Shown here in pieces: positions 12,201 through 24,200 of a stretch of DNA of 64,000 bases. Both the position numbers and the translations under genes were made by a program. A model generated the notes under the pieces. The model had not been told where the DNA came from. It saw only the letters and a program-made list of their open reading frames with translations, and made no database searches. Position 1 is the first letter of the stretch. The number at the start of each line of letters is the position of its first letter. The DNA comes from Durusdinium trenchii (Eukaryota; Sar; Dinophyceae; Suessiales; Symbiodiniaceae): contig CAXAMN010029027.1 of the NCBI GenBank assembly GCA_963970005.1, positions 1,592,075 to 1,656,074 on the forward strand. The letters run 5' to 3'.

Positions 12201-15200
12201 CGTCCAATTTGTGTGGGAGGCGGCCTCTTCTTCATCCCATCCTTCCGAGTTGTTGCAAGCTGGCATTTGGTCTGGTGGCGAGGATTTGCCAAACGCTTAC
12301 CGCTACGTTCCTATGAAGCCAGAGCACAGCAACATGGCCATTGTAGCCTGCTATGACGACCACGTTGGAGCCCCTCGTTTTCGACGATACTATGGCTCCT
12401 TGTTCGGGTTACCGAATGCAGTATGTTCCTTCAATCGGTTCCCTAGATTCTTTCAAGCTGCGTGCCGCCGCCTGGCTTACTGTATATGTACTTTGATGAT
12501 TTGACCATTCAGGATTTTGGCATTCTGGGCGGCGCAGGTCAGGCCTTTGTCAACGAGCTTGCCCGCTGCCTTGGTTCGCCCTTTCAGGAAGAGAAACATC
12601 AATCCTTGGCGGCTCAATCTGCTTTTCTAGGGCTGATCCACGACGTGACAGCATGTCACCGGGGCGCCCCGGTGAAATTTTGGGCCCGCGACCGTTTGGT
12701 CACCAAGGTCACCGACATCATGGATGAGGCGGCTCAGACTGGCCGATTCCCACCGGGACTGGCGGCAAAACTCTTTGGCTGCTGGGGTTTTTGACCACCG
12801 GATGCTTCGGTAAGCTTGGCCGGTCTGGCCTCCACAGTATCAAGGAGAGGCAATACTCCTCACAGGTCTTGATGACACACGAGATTTCTCAGTCCTTTGA
12901 TCGCATCCGGGCACTACTCCGATTGAAATCAGAGCGGGAACTTCCTCTTAGCCCTGTGAAGCAGCAACGGTACTTGGCCGCATCTGATGCTGCACAAGAT
13001 CTGCCTCGGGAGGGCTCTGCGGGAGTTTTGTTTATTGATCCCCATGGTCACCGACGGGCCTATGTTGTCCACATTCGCCCGGAGATCTTTGAAGTGTGGT
13101 CCCATCATGAGGCTAAAATTGCACAACTTGAGCTTTTAACGGTCTATATGGGACTCGCTTACAATGCTTCGTCTTCCCGAGGGATGCATGGTATCTGGTT
13201 TGTCGACAATATCGCGGCACTTATGTCCCTCATCCGAGGCCGCAGTAACAATGACGAGTTGGATTATGGCTGGAGCCATCCATGGCCTCCTATTTGCACT
13301 CCGTAGTGCTTGCTACTTCGAATGGGTTCAGAGTAAGGACAACTGGTCTGATGGCATCAGCAGACAGGGAGAACACGACCCATGGTTTCAACGACATGGC
13401 TTCAGTCTCTTTCACACCTACCCCCTGCTCATGCTCCTCCAGCTGCCCTACCACATCATCGCCCAGGTCTTTCAGTTCGTATAAGTGCTTTGGGTACGTT
13501 AGTGCTCCCACAGGGAGAGTGTCAGATGTCAGATGACACACGCGACGTGGGTCGCATTTCAAACCAAAGCACTTAAGTACAGACCGTACAGACCTGAATC
13601 GATTCGCAGAAAAAGGTAGCAGCAGCTGACACATGTTGATTGAGCTTCATCGAATATATTCAATCATTTAAGGTAGGCAGGGTCGGTGATGATGAATTAT
13701 TTGGGAAGCTTCGAGTCAACGTCTCCCCGATGTTTATGCTACCTTCATGTCCACCTGTTGCTGGTCTAGCGAGTGGCTGGCTCGGCATGGAGCCTGTGGG
13801 GTCTGTTCCAATGGTGATAGTCAGTTCACCTTCGGCCTTGCTGCCAGCTTGAGGGCCGTGCTATGGTTGCCTTTCCGTCATCACGGCTACGCTTGCTGCG
13901 CTTGCAGCCCGGGCTGACCGCCATGAGAGACTGGGACTGCCGCTGCCGTCCGGTTGTCCATTCACGGCTGACCGCCGCCCAGCCATCATACCTGTTCTGC
14001 CTGCACCAGGTATTGGAGATGACTGGGTTCTGTCAATTTGAATCTTTTGATTTTTCACGCTCTGTCCAGAGCTGACATCCGTTGTGGCCGTAGGACCGCC
14101 CCTGCGGTATCCTCTCGGTCACCATATACGGATGGAGTGCTCCCACAGGGAGAGTGTCAGATGTCAGATGACACACGCGACGTGGGTCGCATTTCAAACC
14201 AAAGCACTTAAGTACAGACCGTACAGACCTGAATCGGTTCGCAGAAAAAGGTAGCAGCAGCTGACACATGTTGATTGAGCTTCATCGAATATTTGTATAT
14301 ATATATATATATTTTTTTTTTAACTATTATGTGTTTTTCTTATTCTTTCTTTTTCTTTCCTTTTCATTATTTCTTATTTCTTTCTCTCTTTCGTCCTTAG
14401 ATTGCCTTTGCCCATGCTTTGCTACTTTGCGATTTTTCTCTGTCGCTGTCGCCTGGTGCCACAGTGAAACAAGAGTTTTTGCTTTGGTTTCTCCTGCAAG
14501 TTCCTTTCTGAACGCTTCAAGAAACATACATTTGGACCTCCAAGTGTGGGCGCTTGGTATGTTGAACGAGCTGCAGCATGCGTGAGTCTCTTAACCGATG
14601 GTTTGGCTATGCATTCTTGTCTTTGTTAGCCTTTTAACCGTTGACTTCTTTTGACAGTTTGCTGTCCCAACTTGATTGCACGTGCAAGGTTTTCGTCTGC
14701 AGAAATCCGCCGGTTCAGTCTGTGTCAATGAAGCAGTGCGTTTCTGTTTTGACACCCACACCCGCAACTCGCAAGCTGAAAGGCCGACGTCGAAGCTAGC
14801 GTTGACCGAGTTTTCGATCTGGTGTTTTGAGCAGAGTTGGTGTTCTGCGCTTCAGGTGGCTATGAAGCAGTCGCCAAGCGACTCACTTCAGAGCTGATGA
14901 ACAAAGCGATTGGCATTACCGAGGACTTTGACCAAGGAGTTCGCATCATCAATGACCTTGCAGTGCCTAGGTTCCAGTGGGCTTCAAGACAACAGCTTTG
15001 AACTTTGAACTGCAGTCATTTTTGTTGTTGTTTCGCTTTAACTTTCAAAGGTGCTTTAAGAATGCGTTGTGAAAGACGCATGCTTGTTCCTGTACATATT
15101 TTGTGCCCCCTGTCTATGGTCGTGCTCGTGTGATTTGAAGATGTAACCAAAGTCTTCTTGAGACATGGCAGAGGTGTTTTTGCGCCCGCAATGTTCTCCC

Positions 15201-18200
15201 AATAGGGTTCCAAGATGCTTGTTTGCTTTGCTTCAGGACTTGCCTTTGGTTCTCCCTCCACTTGTCCGCCTTTCTCCCTTACCTTTCCAAGTCCCACATG
15301 TTTTTTCACCAGACAAGTTGGTTTCCTGTTGCCTGAGTTGTCTTTGATGACTAATGCAAGCAGGTGCAAAACGATCGAGAAATGAAAGGAGTTACTCATG
15401 TCTGCCATTGTTTGCATGTAGTTTGCCGCTTGCCTAAAACGCATTTCTGTAGCGTCATCTCCCACTGCCTGTTTCTGCGTTGGTGGGTATGTCTTGCTTT
15501 GTCTCCGCACCGGTTTATATAGATCCTTGTGAAGGATGATTTCGTTCTTTTGCTTCTAGTGTTTAAAATCTTCCCCCCCAAAGGATTTCCAAAGCACGTT
15601 GGCTGCTGTGAGGCTGTTGGGGTTCTCGATTCTTCCGTAACAATGTAAATGTGTCATGCCGCAGGTTTTGCAAACTTTGACTCCTCTCGCATCATCTCGC
15701 ATCCAGGTTTGGTAAGTTGGTTTTGCCTCTCTTTGTCTTCCAGTGATTTCCCTGGTAGGCGCAGTTGTCTCCCCAGGTATTCTGTGTTGTGCCGTTGTTG
15801 CTTCGCTTTAGTGGTCGAGCTGACTAGATCATGTCCCAGAATAGTCTTTCCTTTTTTCGCTTGTCTTCCCTGCCTTCAAGCCGTCTTTCTTTAAGTGAGA
15901 CATGCAGTCGCGTGACAGAACTTGATTCTTTTGGGCAAAGTATTCATCGATTTCATCAGCCGTTGCCCACCCAACTCGTTTGTCGTTGTCTGTTTTGGGT
16001 CTCTTTCTTTTTTCCTGTTTGTATATGTGTTCAATGACAATACTTTGCCAAAGGCTCGCGACAACCTTGGCTTCAATTCTTGGACTTGGAACGTAGAACT
16101 CTTCAACAGAGCCCAGAAAGAATATCATCGCGATTTCAAGATGTCCTTGGCGAGGGCGCTGTATGAGTACCGCACACTCGACCGGCTGGACGCCGTGGAA
16201 GAGATCCTACAGGGTCATCAAGCAAGCAGTTTCACTCTGGACCTTATCAGAAAGTACAGAGAAGAGCAGACTGATGCACTGAATTCCTTGTCGAACATGG
16301 TGCTCCCCTTGCGGGAGGAAGGGGCTACGCTTGCCACCCAGTTCTCGGACTACATTGGCCCCACGCTCTCCATGCACTATGATGCCGTGGTCGTCCTCAT
16401 TATCGCTGGCATGAACCCAGCAAGCAGCCGGGACACAATCAATAGTGTCAGACGCTTTTTGGCGTTTGCTCGCAAAACAGGTCCGTTACCCCACTGTTTG
16501 AAGGCCCGGCGTTTTGAGGCCGGACCAAATGCACCATACCAGTGCGTGGAGACTTACAAGCTGGTGGTCATACACTTTGACTCCTTTTGCTCGCAATTTT
16601 GCCAGCCGCACCTTTGCCTCAATCCTGCCCCAAGGACCTGCTCAGACGCCTCCGCTTCTGAAGGCCTTGACTTTTTGGCAGATAGGGAGGCATGGTGCCA
16701 AAACCCATGCACACGTGTAGTAGCACACTACAAACAGGGGCCTGCCTCCAGTGCTGATAAGCTCCTACCACAACTCCCACAACCACCCTCCATCATTGAC
16801 ATCTCGGTGGGTGCTCAGGAGCAAGACCCCAAGAACCAGCGTGTCCACATGCAGCTTGGCCCCTTGGCAAGCGGGGTGGTCTCAGTCCGTCTGAGAATCA
16901 TTCATCACGAGTTTGACAAGGCAGCCAATGAATGGATCCCGGTACACGGTGTGCAAGACACGCACACGCCAGAGTTGAATGTGACAATCGGCCAACTCAT
17001 TTCGGGGCGATACTACTACTTCCAAGCGGCAGCAGTGAACGATGTAGGCGAAGGGCCCTACAGTGCACGCTGGCCGGAAAGTGCTTCGGGGCTCCTTGTG
17101 GGCCATCGCATTGTCACCATCCAGCCCGAAAAAGCTGTGCGCCAACCGCTCGAGCATTTGGATACTTGCGATGCAGAAGAAGCAGCTGGTTCCGACCTTA
17201 CAAATCGGGCCCCCAACTGGCTTGCCTGGGCAGTCCGCTTGAGCTTTAGCGAGTTGCCGAGAAATCAAGAGCCAGCAGCAAGCGTGGAATTCTTCGACCT
17301 CGCAAATGGCACAACTTTCAATTGCCTAAAGTTCCAGCTGGATCCAAGTGATTCTCTTGCTGCCTCGTGCCGCATCCCTTGCCGGGAATCAAGGTTTACC
17401 AGCACTTTAGCAGTGACAGTTTGGGATTCCAATCGAATAACCAAAATTGCAGAAGGCCAGTTGACACATGAGCCCATGTCCAAAGCATCTTGTGGAGCCT
17501 TCACTCCCAGCAGACCACTCTTTTGCGATGTTGAAGACTCGCGCCAAAGGCGCTGCATGGTACCCACCTCGATCAATGGCTCCGCATGCGACCTGTGCTT
17601 TGATGCACGCACTCCGAAGACCTACCGAGTCGAGTCTCGCCTGTGCACTGGATTTCAGTGCCAGCTGGGTGAAAGGTGGTGCCCTTTGAATGGCATCGGT
17701 TGCATCACAACATCTTGTCAGGTTTGCTACACCGGCAGTGTAGACTTTCCAGTGGACGGAGGCACGGTGTGCGCATTGCCCTGTGAGTTGTATGCCGATG
17801 TTCCAGATCTCATCGTGGAGAATGGTGCCATATCTGTCCCGCCTGGCGATAGCGCCAAAATCGCTTGCGATGCAGGCTTGGGGCCAAGTTGGGATGAGGC
17901 TCTTGGGGCTCCCGGCCCTGCAGAGCTACAATTCCTTTGCCCTGAAGGCAACACTCGGCTGGAATACAAAGTCAGCGACTTGGCAAGACGTCCTGCCTGC
18001 AAGCCTCGTTGCGTGTCAGGAACCTTTCAAGACGTGGACGGCTACATCTACACCTATGGCGACAGCATCTATGGTCAGACCATGAACTTTACATGCGACG
18101 CATCCCAGTTCGAGTCAGGCATGGTGGTCCTTCTCTGCAAGGACTCTGTGGTTGAGCTGCTGTCAAGGACATGCAAGGTTGGGGGAGTCAGGAAAATACG

Positions 18201-21200
18201 GTCTCACATTTTCTGATGCATTCTCATACTTGTTTGGAAACCCACTGAAAGTGTGAATGAAAGCGCAGTAGGAGCTTACGTTGCTAATACTTTGACTCAA
18301 GATCCTGTGCAACTGAGACAATATAGCGCGCAGCTTTGGGGATGTACATGTTTTGTCCAGTTCCAGAATCCAAAGCTGGACATTTCATTTTGTCTTGGAG
18401 TTGTATGCGGCGCAGGGGGGCCCAAGGACGGTTGGAACCAGACACAAAAGACACCAACCAGTCTCAAAATTCAAGATCCACCCCTACGAACACGCAGACG
18501 CCCCCAGAATCTTTGTAATTTTTGGTCGTGATTGCCGGTATTGCAGCATTGTACCCCATGGTGCGCATACATTTGGCGACCGGTCTCTCCCCCGTCTGTT
18601 TCATACATTTTGTTAGATTTTTGTTGACCTTGTCCCCAGGGCTCAAGTTTCAGCTTAGAGCCCCAGAACCTGAAAGGGTTCGACTTTTTACGCTTTAGTC
18701 GGGCCTAGCGCTGTGTTTGGTGGAGCCATAGTGCAGTGGCATTTCCAGCTCCGGCGGAATGCTCGCTCGAACTTGTTAGACCACAGCCTTCCGATTTCAC
18801 TTTTAGCAACGCTATTCATTTTGTTGTCTTTGTCAGCAATGGGCCGGTGGCTGTTTTGGTGCAGCAGGTTGCGGGCCTCAGAAGCGACTTTTGTGCATGC
18901 GCACTACACAAATGGCACATTACCCGGAAAGTGCATGAACGAAACACGCAGAGATCGTGGGTGAGAGGCCGTGTAGTGATTGCGGAGCTCAAAAGACAAG
19001 AGAATTTTTGCTTGGACCTACGAACAGCTAGACGGCAAAGATACAGGGACAACACTGCAACCCTGGGCCATAGGGAGAAAGCAAGACAAGACCATGTTGA
19101 GGCTGATTCCTTTGCCCTTATGCAGACTACAGACCATATCACTATCGCAAGTGCAAGATTCGCATATGCTGTCCAGCATCAACGACCATACCATGATGCT
19201 GTGAGCTTTGCGACCCAGAACTTTGTGAAGAAGGATGATCTTAAAAGATGGCTCCAAGAGCTTCCTTTCTTTTGCGAGAATCAGTGGACTGTGCTGGCGG
19301 TCTGGAAGATTGATCCTGAAGAAGCGGTCACCCATCAGTGTGACTATCTCTGGCTCAGTGAAGGCAATTGGGCAAGAGAGTTCCGCACCTTTTGGAGGAC
19401 AACAGAGATCTTCAAGACACCGAAGGTAGCAGCAGTTGAGCCACAACCAGCCAAGAATGTACTAGCCGATCACCAAACCATACATGTGATTGGGGTGGAG
19501 AATCAGAAAGTTCCACCGCATCATTTTGTGCACCTTTTTGATATCTGGGAAACCGACAACCCACTGGTTGGTACTGGCAGGCTGTTCCTAGCTAGAAAGG
19601 CAGCTGAGGTCCCCCGAGATATGTCGGTTGCACAACTTCCAAGACTGCTTGGATTTGATACAGCTGAATTTCTGGAGATTTTTGCAATCTCTTTCGCACT
19701 GAGCGGGTCAGCAGAGAGCGATTTTAAGGGGCAGACAGATACTGACTGTGCCGGAATTCTCGCTCATTGATTTGATCTTTGTGCGAAAGGCCCCTGAATG
19801 CCTTGTAAGCCCCTATGCTGCTGGTCTCTCCATACAGACACACTCCAACCCACATGAGGAGACGGCGCGTAGTGTTTTTAGACGGGATCAGACGTCCAGA
19901 GAGCAAGACCTTGAAGAAAACTCGCTATTCCAGTTCCAACCGCCACCGAGGCTTGGGACTCACAACACTGATAGTGAGGCTTACTTCTGGGTTCGAAATA
20001 CTGTTGTTCACCAGCCTGCTGTACTACTTACTGTCATGGAAACAGGGCTCTTGTTTTCGCATCATTGGCCGTACTTCATAGTTTATTCTGAGGAAAGGCC
20101 TTTCGAGATAAGAACGTTTGGTTTTGAGAGCCAGGAACCACTCAATACGCATATCCTACGTACTCGGTTTCGCGAATGCTATGCGGACCAGTTTGGGACA
20201 CATGATACTGTGAGTATCGGACCTGTTGGACTGCAACAAATTCAGAATAGACGGACACCCATCTCGCGTTCCTTTCGAAATGAGACCCATGCTGATTCAG
20301 GTTCTCTATCCAGACACGGCAGGTCAGATAATCTCTATAGAGCTGCATTGTTAGCGCGGAGAGTTTCCAAGTCTGATGTCATACAGAAGGCTGATCTCGA
20401 AGGGATATGTGATGACCAAAGTCATCAGTGCCTTGTCAGTACTGAGGAGGGTGTCCCAATTGGGGCTTCGTTGGTTCCTATTGTGGCTTGGCAGAGGATT
20501 GTAGTTACGATCTCTAAAAGAGACAGTCCGGGGGCCTCAATGATCTGTGATTGCCAGACTCGCCCAGCGAACATGCTGGAAACTGGGGCTTCGGATGACT
20601 TCAGTCTGATGCAAACACGTCCAAGAGTTGCAACCGAATTTGATCCGATTTTATTATATGCATTCGCGGGACTGGATCCCTTTTTTGGAAATGCAGCTGA
20701 AGGGCGTGTAGAGGTTGAAACATACTGCCACTTGTGGGTAGAGAGAGATGGGCCCATGCGCAACCATCTTCCCATCGTGTTGCATCTAAACAGTCCGGCC
20801 ATATCCCAAGTCGCCGCAAGATGGACTCACCACATGCAGGCAGAGAGAATGAGGCTAGTAATTACCTGTGAGGCCTATCCCAGACTTTGGGAATGGTCCT
20901 AAACCGCATATCCTTGTTCTAGACCATGATAGTGAGCAAGTGGCGCCAGTACTCTTTGACTATGTTAGTGACGCCAGAGTCTTTACAGGTACAGGGCTCG
21001 TTGACTGCCAGGATGGCTATCCGGAGGTTAGAGACCTCTTCGACCTTCTGATCCCGAACAATGAGTGTCGCACAGAACCTCCTGTCTTGTGCGAGCCAAT
21101 GGCAGACATTACGTTCCGGGCCAAATAGTCATGCTTTACGAGGGCCTTTTTAATCGATTAGACGAGCAAGATTTAGATGCCACCACAACAGAGGATGCCA

Positions 21201-24200
21201 TTAGCGCTGAGTATGATCCAGATGCAAGTCGTACATCCACCAAGTGAGTTCTGATCTCAGTTTGCAGCCGGGTCCGGCTGTGTCTGAAACTGACCTGGCA
21301 GGTCCTGCTGGGAGATTTACTTCTCTCCCAACTGGACCTTTTTTCGATGTAGACCAGAATGGTGTCCTCTTTGTGATTGATCACGAATTTAGCCCTGACT
21401 TGGCTCTGCAATGGTTCCAAGCAATTGCTGTACAGCGCACTGCTTTTGCACAATTTGATCGGTTGGTAGCGGAACTCGGTGCCGGGTCAGGGCGTGGACA
21501 TTTGGGGGGAATAACTCTTGTCATTACTGGTAGCGAGTGGCATGAGGCTGTCCATCTGCCGGTGTTTGGCCTCGATAGTACCCATTTAGAGTGCCACGGC
21601 GCCCTCCGCAGAATGAATTTCCTGTGCATGCGCCGTTACAATTTTGGCTTGTGCGCCCGAACTTGGACAGACATGAGCAGGAAGGGTTCATGGATAGGTA
21701 TATACTGGCAGATCACTCATGTCCGGATGACCAAAGAGCTGCGGTTGTGCTTATCCATGACCCTGAGGAGCCAGAAGCGGATAAACTGGCCCTACTCAGA
21801 CCACAGATGACCAACCTGCTGCTGTTTATCCAAGTTGGGAAGACCGTAAAATGCACGTCTGAGGACTTTGTCTGCACGGTCAGCCACCAGGATGAAGTCC
21901 TTATGCCAGGGTCTTATTGGCTTGTCTTTAACGGCATGAAAATCAAGATTGTCATTCAGGAAAAGAACGAAAGATGTAGGAGGGCCTTTCGAGAGATGCA
22001 TGCTCAAGGCAATGACACTGCAGATGCCTTCCTGAGCAGGAGGAACCAGATGATATGATCCTGATGCATTTCTTTTCGGAGATGGAGATTGCCACCGTGG
22101 AAACTACGGCGGTGGCACTGAGGCCTTTTGCAGAGTCACACTATGGAGTTCTGCTAATGCACCAGGGGACAACAGCGGCAACGATTTGCTCCGATCTTAC
22201 ATACATGATAAAAAAGGGAGATTTCTGCGAGTGCATTCACGGTATATGTCTGGATGCTATTGCCCCGGTTGCGCGTAGTCCACACGGCACAACGGTGCGC
22301 AATGTTTAAGGACAAGTCATACGCAGCATCATTGCTAGGCTTGTGGAAAGTGGCTTTTACTGTGCAGCCACTAGCAGTCACGCTAGTCCATCCGGACCTG
22401 CAACCACTTGCTTTGCCCAGTTGGTTTGCGAGCTGTCCCGCTAGACCTTGTTGTCGTACCAGAAGCTGATGTATCAGGTGGGCGCAAGGTCTACTTAGTG
22501 GATGTGATAGGCGTGCCTCTCCCGCGTAGGCTCGCGCTTTTCGCTGATGATACCAGCGCCGTAAGGGCAATTGCACAGCTAGCGGGAGCACAGTCCATTT
22601 GTGATTTGTCCACGACCGTTTGCAGCGTACGATCTTCAGCCCCAGACAATAGGCAGCAGTGGGATTATGACCAGGTTGTTAGGACGGAGCATGGAGCAGG
22701 TTTGACACTATGGATTGAGCCAGTCTCACAAGGTCGGGTCGTTGCGGCCTCCATGTGTGTGGACAAATCTTCATTCATGCAGATGCTGCTGGTGGACCCA
22801 GGACCAACTAACCCTGAGCAATATACTAGGGAGGCAGTCAATTCGGGTTACATGCATGTTTGGATCCATGACTGCCTTATGGTTGAGACATTTCAGCATA
22901 ACCATCGTCGGATAGTGTGGGATCGACCTAGGGCCATGCAAGAAGTCCGTAGGTTTGTTCGAACGGGCCGACGTGAGCACCGGACATGGGCGGTCATACC
23001 AGTGTCCCCTGTTCCAATTATGGGAGGAATCAGGCAACCCACATTGATCCTCCATCCGGACAATGATCACCAATTTTGGGCAATATTGGTTGAACTTCAA
23101 GACGATGTAAAAAAGGTCTTTGGCACTTTCGTGCTTGAAGCTGACCTTATGCCATTTAGTGTAGATTTCTTGTTTGACCGCACTCACCTGCCTCATGGAT
23201 GCGGAGAGATCAGCCACTGCACAGCCCTTTTGGATGAGCATATTTTCCAATACAGGGTGGATATTCCGGTCTATGATGGGGCTTTTGTCATATTACAAGA
23301 GACAGCGATTGATGAGACAAGCGCTACGACCTGTAGTGGCCTTTCTGAACAGGCAGAGGAGTCTACTCTGACAGATGATGATGTCATTCACTTCACGCAG
23401 CTCGACCTTCGGCAATTTCAATTCATTCGGTGTCCTAATTCTGGCAGGCCCATTTCGACGCAGATGCGTAGAAGTGGTATGGAGGACATGGACCAGCATT
23501 GGCAATTTTTCGAGCAGGAAATGCTTTCTAGGACGTCCTGGCACCGATCCCAAGCACTTCAGCAAGAGCTCAATATGATGGCTCCGTTGGCAGATCGGGA
23601 TACGAAGGTTTTCCTGGTCTGGTTTGCGGCAAGTGACACTTTGTCAAGAAGAGATGACCTCCGATGGCAAGAATCATGGACCGCACAGACAGGATTACTC
23701 GGTGCGAGGGCAGAGATTCGTCTGTTGATTTGGGAGCAGGTACCTCCCGATGCAGCTTATGCTCTCGGGACAGTCCATCCCCAGCCAACACCCCGCCAGC
23801 AAAGTGGCAGGGGCGACATATGTGTGGTTGGACAGACGACGGAGAGGTGGCGATCATGCTGGTCACGAACTATATGAGAAACCACCAAGATCGGTATCTA
23901 CTCAGAGCCATCCGAACAGATATGCGCAGTAGTAGAGAGAAGATACTCAGAGACACAGCCGTGATTGGGCTGTGCGAAATTGTCTCCTGTACAGTTTCCT
24001 CGCATGAAGGGCTGTGGCTGCCTGGTGAAGAACATCCTGTGTACATTGGCAAGAGGATTGATCGTGAGATACAACTGGACGAGCCCGGACAACAATGTGA
24101 GGCGCAGAATAGACAAGCTGAGGATGACTCCTATGCTGATGAGCAACAGGAACTAGCAGAATCTGAAGAACTTGATGTTGATACAGATCTTATGCAGTCT

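Larger units (their letters stand above)
6580..14292 (+). mobile_element. Tyrosine-recombinase (DIRS/Ngaro-type) retroelement with split direct repeats, in intron 7
   Basis: Element of 7,713 bp inside intron 7 (6293-14855). Its termini are split direct repeats in the order A1 (6580-6658), coding part, B1 (13501-13657), A2 (13657-13735), spacer, B2 (14136-14292), the arrangement known from Ngaro/PAT-like elements, which integrate by a tyrosine recombinase. Coding order on the + strand is tyrosine recombinase, an unknown ORF, gag-like with a Cys/His motif, C5-methyltransferase-like, reverse transcriptase, RNase H. Having the recombinase upstream of the reverse transcriptase is unusual for this class. 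Every domain is frameshifted, so this copy is dead. No target-site duplication is seen, as expected for recombinase insertion. Confidence 0.85.

Noticed and set aside
13640..13852. Possible peptide QSFKVGRVGDDELFG... also seen at 6590
   Set aside because: It is the A repeat of the YR element read in frame; the flanking residues differ completely.
6580..14292. A repeats considered as long terminal repeats of an LTR element
   Set aside because: The B1-A2 junction and the B2 end do not fit LTRs, and a tyrosine recombinase is present instead of a DDE integrase.
18655..18690. tRNA-like B box (GGTTCGA) hinting at a SINE or tRNA
   Set aside because: No A box, acceptor stem or cloverleaf around it; it is part of the LINE 5' sequence.
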